DNA of 21,145 nucleotides from Cellvibrionales bacterium UBA7375. GTDB taxonomy: Bacteria > Pseudomonadota > Gammaproteobacteria > Pseudomonadales > Porticoccaceae. Both the position numbers and the translations under genes were made by a program. Below, one piece after another: positions 15,604 to 21,145 of the stretch. The stretch covers positions 1-21,145 of the forward strand of contig DKNZ01000080.1 in NCBI GenBank assembly GCA_002469845.1, read 5' to 3'. The stretch's first letter is position 1; every line of letters begins with the position of its first letter. The notes below the pieces were generated by a model. The model saw only the letters and a list, made by a program, of their open reading frames with translations, was not told the origin of the DNA and searched no databases.

Positions 15604-16236
15604 TTACTCATATAAAGAATGTTGTTTAATATAGTTAACCACCGACTCAGAGGTCATATGGTCGATATTTTTTTCATATTTTATATTGTCTCTAATAGCA
15701 GTAGAGGAAATATCCAATAGCGGTATTTTACACAGATGCAGGCAACCATGGGATTGCTTTTTTACCTGCGTTAAATCATTACATAAATGCTGGTCAATCC
15801 ATTTAGCCACAACCCCATTACTGGGTAACTCATAGTCAGGTCTAGAGCAAGCCACAATATGACAGTAGTCCAATAACTCAGTCCAACGGTGCCAGCTATG
15901 GATAGATAACAGAGCATCCATGCCAATACAAAAGAACAGTGGCGTTTGCAAACCAATAGCCTGTCTTATATAGCCAACAGTATCAATACTATAGCTAGTG
16001 TCGCCCCGTTTTAACTCTAGGTCATCGGCCACAAGAGAAGGGTTACCATCAATCGCCAACTCCAACATAGCCAAGCGTTGCTCAGCGCTAATATTGGGTG
16101 TTTCACGGTGGGCAGGAATAGCGCAGGGAAGCATACGCACCGACTCAACCTGCAAATAATCAGCTAACTCAGAGGCTAAATTAAGATGACCAAAGTGGAT
16201 TGGATTAAACGTACCGCCAAATAATGCAACCGACAT
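15604..16236 (-). CDS. nadD: Nicotinate-nucleotide adenylyltransferase
   Basis: Adenylates nicotinate mononucleotide to deamido-NAD in NAD synthesis. The nucleotidyltransferase signature ALFGGTFNPIHFGH (residues 4-17, with HxGH at 14-17) and the C-terminal ISSTAIRDNI motif (SxTxxR) are both present. I choose ATG 16236, giving 210 residues and the usual N-terminus just before GGTF; upstream ATG codons at 16263 and 16257 would overlap the end of proA by 26 or 20 bases and add residues with no counterpart in the family. With this start the gene begins one base after the proA stop (TAATATG), suggesting coupling. No clear Shine-Dalgarno is seen. Confidence 0.95.
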   Translation of the reverse strand: MSVALFGGTFNPIHFGHLNLASELADYLQVESVRMLPCAIPAHRETPNISAEQRLAMLELAIDGNPSLVADDLELKRGDTSYSIDTVGYIRQAIGLQTPLFFCIGMDALLSIHSWHRWTELLDYCHIVACSRPDYELPSNGVVAKWIDQHLCNDLTQVKKQSHGCLHLCKIPLLDISSTAIRDNIKYEKNIDHMTSESVVNYIKQHSLYE

Positions 16237-16237
16237 A

Positions 16238-17494
16238 TTATTGGCGGATTTGCCCATCGCCAAACACTACCCATTTTTGACTGGTTAAACCCTCAAGCCC
16301 CACAGGGCCACGGGCATGAATCTTATCCGTTGAAATACCGATCTCAGCGCCCAAGCCATATTCAAAGCCATCGGCAAAGCGAGTCGATGCATTAATCATC
16401 ACCGAACTCGAATCCACCTCAGCAATAAACCGTTGGCCACGCTCATGATCCTCAGTCACAATAGACTCAGTGTGTTGCGAGCTATAAGTATTGATATGCT
16501 CAATTGCCGCATCAATACCCGCCACCACCTTGATGGCCACAATCGGGGCCAAATACTCCTCACTCCAATCGCTTTCGCTAGCCACAGAAATAGATGGCAA
16601 AATTTCACAGCTTCTAGCACAGCCACGCATGTCGACCTGTTTGGCAGCATAAATATCAACGATTAAAGGTAACACTTTTTCAGCCATAGACTCTGCAACC
16701 AACAGCGACTCCATCGCATTGCACACCCCATAGCGATGGGTCTTAGCATTAACTGCAATCGCCACCGCTTTATCTATATCCGCATTATCATCAATATACA
16801 CATGGCAGTTCCCGTCTAAATGCTTAATAACCGGCACTCGCGCATCCGCACTAATTCGCTCAATAAGACCCTTACCGCCGCGAGGAACAATCACATCCAC
16901 ATACTCAGCCATAGTAATCAACTCACCCACCGCCGCGCGATCAGTGGTACTAATGACCTGCACCGCAGATTCTGGCAAGCCAGCATCAGCAAGGCCAAGC
17001 TTTATACAATTAGCTATTGCTTGATTGGATTCAATGGACTCGCTACCACCACGCAAAACAGTCGCATTGCCAGATTTAAGGCACAGACTAGCAGCATCAA
17101 TGGTTACATTAGGACGGGACTCATAAATAATGCCAATAACCCCCAGTGGAACCCGCATTTTAGCCAATTTAATACCGCTAGGGCGGGTACCCAAATCAGT
17201 TAACTCACCCACAGGATCAGGTAACTCAGACACCTGATGTAAGCCCTCAATCATGCCATTAATTCGCCCATCATCAAGCGCAAGGCGATCCAAAAGGGCC
17301 TCGTTAAGACCATTATTGCGGCCGTTTTCCATATCCACCTGATTAGCCGTCAAAACAGCATTGCGGTTAACATCCAGTTGGTTAGCAATAGCCATAAGCG
17401 CATTGTTTTTAACAGCACTACTGGCCCGCGCAAGAGCGCGAGAGGCGTCTCGGGCACCAATGCCCACCGACTGCATATAAGCTTTAATATCCAT
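16238..17494 (-). CDS. proA: Gamma-glutamyl phosphate reductase
   Basis: Second step of proline synthesis: NADPH reduction of gamma-glutamyl phosphate to glutamate semialdehyde. The catalytic cysteine is C258 in RYGVCNAMESLLV; the nucleotide-binding VPLGVIGIIYESRPNVT (115-131) and VIVPRGGKGLIERI (201-214) blocks are intact. Length of 418 residues matches E. coli ProA (417). It is the first gene of the long minus-strand block, with 114 bases upstream to hemH holding a possible -10 and an inverted repeat. proB is not in the window. Confidence 0.98.
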   Translation of the reverse strand: MDIKAYMQSVGIGARDASRALARASSAVKNNALMAIANQLDVNRNAVLTANQVDMENGRNNGLNEALLDRLALDDGRINGMIEGLHQVSELPDPVGELTDLGTRPSGIKLAKMRVPLGVIGIIYESRPNVTIDAASLCLKSGNATVLRGGSESIESNQAIANCIKLGLADAGLPESAVQVISTTDRAAVGELITMAEYVDVIVPRGGKGLIERISADARVPVIKHLDGNCHVYIDDNADIDKAVAIAVNAKTHRYGVCNAMESLLVAESMAEKVLPLIVDIYAAKQVDMRGCARSCEILPSISVASESDWSEEYLAPIVAIKVVAGIDAAIEHINTYSSQHTESIVTEDHERGQRFIAEVDSSSVMINASTRFADGFEYGLGAEIGISTDKIHARGPVGLEGLTSQKWVVFGDGQIRQ

Positions 17495-17516
17495 AAAAAT
17501 CCATTAATAACCAACA

Positions 17517-17535
17517 GGGTTTTAAATCAAAACCC
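17517..17535. repeat. Inverted repeat in the proA leader/promoter
   Basis: GGGTTTT-AAATC-AAAACCC is a perfect 7-bp stem with a 5-base loop. It lacks a T-run on either strand. On the minus strand it starts two bases after the candidate proA -10 and so would straddle the transcription start, which could make it an operator or a leader hairpin. Confidence 0.5.
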
Positions 17536-17536
17536 C

Positions 17537-17542
17537 ATTATA
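17537..17542 (-). promoter_or_regulatory. Candidate -10 element for proA
   Basis: A perfect TATAAT on the minus strand (17542 down to 17537) lies 43 bases ahead of the proA ATG. No good -35 at 16-18 bases and no TGn extension are seen, so it is tentative. Confidence 0.4.
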
Positions 17543-17608
17543 CGAAACTCAGAATATAATTCCTTATATTTGGCAATAAATAGCTTCTTAACAGGAAGGT
17601 TGGTCAGT

Positions 17609-18631
17609 CTAGTGTGAGAGGGATAAGCGTTTTTCTAAAATACTCACCAAAGCATCAATATGCACTGGGTCATCATTTAAGCAGGGAATATAATGGAAAT
17701 GCTCACCGCCGCTCTCAATAAAGCTCTCGCGGGCTTCCATATTAATTTCCTCAATAGTCTCAAGGCAATCAGAAGAAAACCCAGGGCAGATAACCACCAC
17801 ATGCTTAACCCCATCCTCTGGCAACTGCTCCAAAGTTTTATCAGTATAGGGTTGCAGCCAAGGTTCGCGACCAAAGCGCGACTGAAATGTTGTCATCACT
17901 TGGCTTTCATCAAAGCCAAGCTTCTCGCGTACCAAACGCGTGGTCTGATGGCAAAAACAATGATAAGGGTCGCCATTTTTAAGATAGCGCTCCGGCGTAC
18001 CATGATAAGAAAAAACAAACTTATCCGGCTGACCATGCTGTTCAATATGACGCTTTATAGTTGTACACAGTGCGTCCAAATAGCCCTCAGATTTATGGTA
18101 GCCATTAATAAACTGCAACTCAGGTACCCAGCGCAGTTTAGTAAATGTTTTAGCTATAGCATCAAAGGTAGAACCCGTCGTTGCCCCAGCATACTGCGGG
18201 TACAAAGGTAGCACGATAATATCGCGCACATTTTGATCGGTTAACTGCTTAATCGCCGATGCCATCGACGGGTTGCCATAGCGCATCCCCAGTACCACCG
18301 GAATATCACCGTATTTTTCTGCAAGACGTTGCTTAACCGCCGCTACCTGCCCCTGACTGTAAAGCATTAATGGCGAACCCGCCTCAGTCCATACCGATTG
18401 ATATAATTTCGCCGAACGCCGCGGGCGAATACGCAAAATAATAAGGTTTAAAATCATCCACCACAGCAATCGCGGTATCTCAACCACCCGCGGATCGCTT
18501 AAAAATTCCTTTAAATAGCGTCTAAGTTCAGCGGGTCTAGGCGCATCTGGCGTGCCCAGATTACACAATAAAATACCCTGACGCGGAGACGCACCCTCAT
18601 GGTCATAGTCAGTTTGACCAATATATTTCAT
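17609..18631 (-). CDS. hemH: Ferrochelatase
   Basis: Inserts Fe(II) into protoporphyrin IX in the last step of protoheme synthesis. From ATG 18631 the product is 340 residues. The catalytic region FSYHGTPERY has H210, and the acidic site SDCLETIEEI has E291; LLCNLGTPDAP near the start and FQSRFGREPWLQPYTD (249-264) are further family blocks. TTG 18643 also opens the frame, but TTGGAG there is better read as the Shine-Dalgarno (GGAG, six bases before ATG 18631). It stands alone on the minus strand, divergent from umuD, with 239 bases between the start codons. Confidence 0.97.
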   Translation of the reverse strand: MKYIGQTDYDHEGASPRQGILLCNLGTPDAPRPAELRRYLKEFLSDPRVVEIPRLLWWMILNLIILRIRPRRSAKLYQSVWTEAGSPLMLYSQGQVAAVKQRLAEKYGDIPVVLGMRYGNPSMASAIKQLTDQNVRDIIVLPLYPQYAGATTGSTFDAIAKTFTKLRWVPELQFINGYHKSEGYLDALCTTIKRHIEQHGQPDKFVFSYHGTPERYLKNGDPYHCFCHQTTRLVREKLGFDESQVMTTFQSRFGREPWLQPYTDKTLEQLPEDGVKHVVVICPGFSSDCLETIEEINMEARESFIESGGEHFHYIPCLNDDPVHIDALVSILEKRLSLSH

Positions 18632-18717
18632 GTATTGCTCCAAAAATTTAGCGATTTAGCAATCAATAACCACAACCATAAAGCACTCAGTTGCTATCAA
18701 CAACCATTGATGTGCCG

Positions 18718-18723
18718 ATTATA
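18718..18723 (-). promoter_or_regulatory. Candidate -10 element for hemH
   Basis: A perfect TATAAT on the minus strand (18723 down to 18718), about 87 bases before the hemH ATG, in the hemH-umuD divergent gap. The -35 region is poor and there is no TGn extension. The rest of the gap is AT-rich with no other clear signal apart from the LexA box near umuD. Confidence 0.35.
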
Positions 18724-18819
18724 CGCCACATCTTAAATTTAGGACTCTTAGTTTCAGAATGAACGATTCTAAAATAAATAACAGCAAAATCCACTTGAAC
18801 AAATCCGCATAGTATTAGA

Positions 18820-18839
18820 TACTGTATAAATAAACAGTA
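18820..18839. promoter_or_regulatory. LexA (SOS) box upstream of umuDC
   Basis: TACTGTATAAATAAACAGTA is a near-perfect match to the enterobacterial/pseudomonad LexA site (CTGT, eight bases, ACAG, with flanking TA). It is 31 bases ahead of the umuD ATG. TTGAAC at 18795-18800 and GATACT at 18818-18823 (17-base spacer) make a plausible sigma-70 promoter overlapped by the box, so LexA would block RNA polymerase until DNA damage. Confidence 0.93.
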
Positions 18840-18870
18840 TATAAGCTAATAATAACACCTCGAGATTCCT

Positions 18871-19320
18871 ATGAACCTATCACTACTAGGCCGCAGTCAT
18901 GCCCTCGCATGGATCAAATCACACTGCCTTAAAATACCCCTATTTAGCGAAGCCGTATCCGCAGGCTTCCCCTCACCAGCCCAAGACTACATCGAAAAAA
19001 CCCTTGATTTAAACGAGCTCTGTATCAAGCGACCTGCCGCCACCTTCTTTGTGCGAGTCGAAGGTGACTCAATGGTTCAAGCAGGTATCTATGCCGGCGA
19101 TATTCTAGTGGTTGATCGTTCAGTGACCGCCGAACACAGGGATACAGTTATCGTCGCCATTCATGGTGAAATGACCGTTAAAGAACTAGAGTTGCGCCCA
19201 AAAGTACGCCTAGTGCCACGCAACCCAGACTATCCTGTGATAGAAATCCCCGAAGGCACAGCACTGGATATCTTTGGCGTGGTTACCAATGTTATCCGCA
19301 ATATACGCCATAAAACCTAA
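18871..19320 (+). CDS. umuD: UmuD-type SOS mutagenesis protein (LexA-like self-cleaving)
   Basis: Forms UmuD' after RecA-stimulated self-cleavage and joins UmuC to make DNA polymerase V. The cleavage site is A31-G32 in AVSAGFPSPAQDY; the catalytic dyad is S67 (EGDSM) and K104 (MTVKELELRP), 37 residues apart as in E. coli UmuD (S60/K97). Length is 149 residues (139 in E. coli), with about seven extra residues before the cleavage site. It lies directly downstream of a LexA box and six bases ahead of umuC. The Shine-Dalgarno is weak (GAGA in CGAGATTCCT). Confidence 0.96.
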   Translation: MNLSLLGRSHALAWIKSHCLKIPLFSEAVSAGFPSPAQDYIEKTLDLNELCIKRPAATFFVRVEGDSMVQAGIYAGDILVVDRSVTAEHRDTVIVAIHGEMTVKELELRPKVRLVPRNPDYPVIEIPEGTALDIFGVVTNVIRNIRHKT

Positions 19321-19326
19321 GCTAAA

Positions 19327-20598
19327 ATGACCCCTATTTTTGCCCTAGTAGACTGCAATAATTTTTATGCCAGTTGCGAAAAATTATTCCGTCCCGATTT
19401 AGCCCATACCCCAGTGGTTGTATTATCCAACAACGATGGTTGTGTAGTGGCGCGCTCCAAAGAAGCCAAAGCCCTAGGTATAAAAATGGGCATTCCAATC
19501 TTTAAAATAAAGCAACAGATTCAGCAGCATGGCATCCAAGTATTCTCCTCAAATTACAGTCTATATGCCGATATGAGTGACCGCGTGATGCGAACCCTAG
19601 AAGATATGGCACCAAGGGTCGAGATTTATTCCATTGACGAAGCATTCTTAGACCTTACTGGCATTCAGTCGGCTGTATCACTGATTGATTTTGGCCGGCA
19701 AGTAAAACACACCATTGATCGCTGGATAGGCATTACCGTCTGTGTCGGAATAGGGCCCACCAAAACCCTCGCCAAGCTCGCCAATCACGCTGCCAAAAAA
19801 TATACAGCAACCCAAGGCGTAGTCGATTTAACTGACCGCAAAAGACAGCGCAAACTATTAGCCCTAACCCCAGTGCAAGATATTTGGGGTGTGGGGCGCA
19901 GATTGTCAGCGCGCCTGCAAGCCATGGGGATACATACAGCACTTGACCTAGCTGATACCTCAGCCAAATCAATACGTCAGCATTTTTCTGTAGTATTAGA
20001 GCGCACCCAAAGAGAGCTCAATGGCGAACCCTGTATCCAACTAGAGCAAATACCGCCTACCAAAAAGCAGATTATCTGCAGTCGCTCCTTTGGAGCCAGA
20101 GTCACTAGCCGTATACAGATGGGCCAAGCCCTGTGCGAGCATGTCACACGAGCCGCAGAAAAGTTGCGCAAAGAACAACAACAGGCCAAGCTATTAACAG
20201 TGTTTATTCGCACCAGCCCCTATCAAAATAATACACCCCAATATAGCAACGCCCTGAGTGCACAACTATCACGCCCCAGTGATGATACCCGCGACCTTAT
20301 TCAGTTATCCATGAGCCTGCTCGATCAACTATGGCGCGACCGCTATCACTACGCAAAAGCCGGTGTTGTACTCTCGGATTTCTATGATATTGGCACCTAT
20401 CAAGCAGAGTTATTTGATCAGCCCTCAATCCATACAAACAGTCGCCAACTGATGAATGTAGTCGATACAATAAATCACAGTGGCCGAGGTCAAGTATTCT
20501 TTGCCAGACAAGCCGTAAAAAAAGGCTGGGCAATGAAACGCGAGCATTTATCACCAGCCTATACAACTCGTTGGAATGGGTTAATACAAGTGAATTAA
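19327..20598 (+). CDS. umuC: Error-prone DNA polymerase V catalytic subunit UmuC
   Basis: Y-family translesion polymerase. The palm residues are visible: D9 in FALVDCNNFYASCE and D104-E105 in YSIDEAFLDL. SNNDGCVVARS is the fingers motif, and GIGPTKTLAKLANHAAK with DIWGVGRRL covers the thumb helix-hairpin region. QAELF at 359-363 is a probable beta-clamp-binding motif, at the place of QLNLF in E. coli UmuC. Length of 423 residues equals E. coli (422). It is the second gene of the SOS-controlled umuDC operon. No strong terminator follows it. Confidence 0.97.
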   Translation: MTPIFALVDCNNFYASCEKLFRPDLAHTPVVVLSNNDGCVVARSKEAKALGIKMGIPIFKIKQQIQQHGIQVFSSNYSLYADMSDRVMRTLEDMAPRVEIYSIDEAFLDLTGIQSAVSLIDFGRQVKHTIDRWIGITVCVGIGPTKTLAKLANHAAKKYTATQGVVDLTDRKRQRKLLALTPVQDIWGVGRRLSARLQAMGIHTALDLADTSAKSIRQHFSVVLERTQRELNGEPCIQLEQIPPTKKQIICSRSFGARVTSRIQMGQALCEHVTRAAEKLRKEQQQAKLLTVFIRTSPYQNNTPQYSNALSAQLSRPSDDTRDLIQLSMSLLDQLWRDRYHYAKAGVVLSDFYDIGTYQAELFDQPSIHTNSRQLMNVVDTINHSGRGQVFFARQAVKKGWAMKREHLSPAYTTRWNGLIQVN

Positions 20599-20663
20599 AT
20601 CATCTGTAACATCATCATAAAAAATACCAATAAGCTAACTAATGCCATTTATTCAATGATTAG

Positions 20664-20692
20664 CTGAAACCCTTTTGCGCCGAGGGTATAAT
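20664..20692 (+). promoter_or_regulatory. Sigma-70 promoter for prfC
   Basis: CTGAAA (20664-20669), a 17-base spacer and a perfect TATAAT (20687-20692) predict a start near 20699, about 25 bases ahead of the prfC ATG. This makes prfC independent of SOS-controlled umuDC. Confidence 0.7.
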
Positions 20693-20723
20693 GCGCGGCT
20701 TTTAACCTTTGTGAATAATCTAC

Positions 20724-21145
20724 ATGACCCAGCCAGTTTCTGATCGGCGTACCTTTGCCATTATTTCTCACCCCGATGCGGGTAAGACCACTATTACTGA
20801 AAAGTTACTGCTGTTGGGTAATTTGATTCAGGTGGCGGGTACGGTTAAGGGTCGAAAGAGCGACCGCCATGCGACTTCTGATTGGATGACCATGGAAAAA
20901 GAGCGGGGTATTTCGGTCACTTCATCGGTGATGCAGTTCCCTTATCGCGATTGCACGGTTAACCTTTTGGATACACCGGGGCACGAGGATTTTTCTGAGG
21001 ATACTTACCGCACTTTAACGGCGGTGGATTCTTCGCTGATGGTTATCGATGGCGCTAAGGGTGTGGAAAAAAGAACCATCAAACTAATGGAAGTTTGCCG
21101 TTTGCGCGATACGCCTATTCTTTCATTTATTAATAAGATGGATCG
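20724..21145 (+). CDS. prfC: Peptide chain release factor 3 (RF3), N-terminal part
   Basis: GTPase that recycles RF1/RF2 from the ribosome after termination. The first 140 codons are in the window and the gene continues beyond the right edge. The GTPase motifs are clear: G1 HPDAGKTT (16-23), switch-region RGISVTSSVMQFPY (61-74), G3 DTPGHED (83-89) and G4 NKMD (137-140). FSEDTYRTLTAVDSSLMVID after G3 separates RF3 from EF-G and LepA. ATG 20724 gives an N-terminus MTQPVSDRRTFAII close to the E. coli protein, minus a few residues. A strong -10 lies upstream; no clear Shine-Dalgarno is seen. Confidence 0.97.
   Translation, partial: MTQPVSDRRTFAIISHPDAGKTTITEKLLLLGNLIQVAGTVKGRKSDRHATSDWMTMEKERGISVTSSVMQFPYRDCTVNLLDTPGHEDFSEDTYRTLTAVDSSLMVIDGAKGVEKRTIKLMEVCRLRDTPILSFINKMD

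Noticed and set aside
16820..17203. 127-residue + strand frame antisense to proA
   Set aside because: Polar, Asn/Thr/Ser-rich shadow of a conserved gene with no supporting signal.
17693..18211. 172-residue + strand frame antisense to hemH
   Set aside because: hemH is complete and conserved on the other strand; the antisense frame has no motif, start signal or recognisable domain.
20633..20665. AGCTAA...TTAGCT inverted repeat upstream of prfC
   Set aside because: Six-base arms with a 21-base loop in AT-rich DNA overlapping the -35; too weak to call an operator or umuC terminator.
1..21145. CRISPR arrays, insertion sequences, phage genes, tRNA or rRNA
   Set aside because: No repeated spacer pattern, transposase, integrase, phage-like protein or cloverleaf-type sequence was seen in the gaps between the housekeeping genes.

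Overview
This window reads as core chromosome of a moderately AT-rich gammaproteobacterium. Protein resemblances and gene order suggest a marine Pseudomonas-like or Cellvibrionales/SAR92-like lineage; that placement is inference, not a database result. Genes are densely packed and almost all are recognisable housekeeping genes. I see no CRISPR array, insertion sequence, prophage, rRNA or tRNA gene.

Region 1 (1-6097, + strand) is the eno-to-rpoS block: the 3' end of eno, then ftsB (division), ispD and ispF (MEP isoprenoid pathway), truD (tRNA pseudouridine), pcm (protein repair), a DUF368/PopT-type polyprenyl-phosphate transporter gene, nlpD (amidase activator) and rpoS, closed by a strong hairpin terminator. 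Two things stand out. The usual surE is missing between truD and pcm. The rpoS reading frame is cut by an in-frame TGA exactly where a near-invariant tryptophan of sigma region 2.3/2.4 should be, so it is annotated as a disrupted gene. truD also lacks an ATG, GTG or TTG start that covers its conserved N-terminus.

Region 2 (6098-7305) holds convergent ppa (- strand), a 317-base gap with short repeats, and a small lysine-rich protein of unknown function on the + strand.

Region 3 (7306-17494, - strand) is a long block transcribed right to left: proA, nadD, rsfS, rlmH, mrdA (PBP2), rodA, mltB, dacA, ybeD, lipB, lipA. It joins proline and NAD synthesis, ribosome maturation and silencing, the elongation-type peptidoglycan machinery and lipoate synthesis/attachment. 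The order matches the well-known Pseudomonas order except that rlpA is absent between mltB and dacA.

Region 4 (17495-21145) has hemH (- strand) divergent from an SOS-type umuDC operon (+) with a near-perfect LexA box, followed by the 5' part of prfC (+) behind its own sigma-70-like promoter; prfC runs off the window.

No novel multi-gene system is evident. The observations most worth checking are the interrupted rpoS, the truD start, the DUF368 gene in the pcm-nlpD slot and the uncharacterised basic protein.
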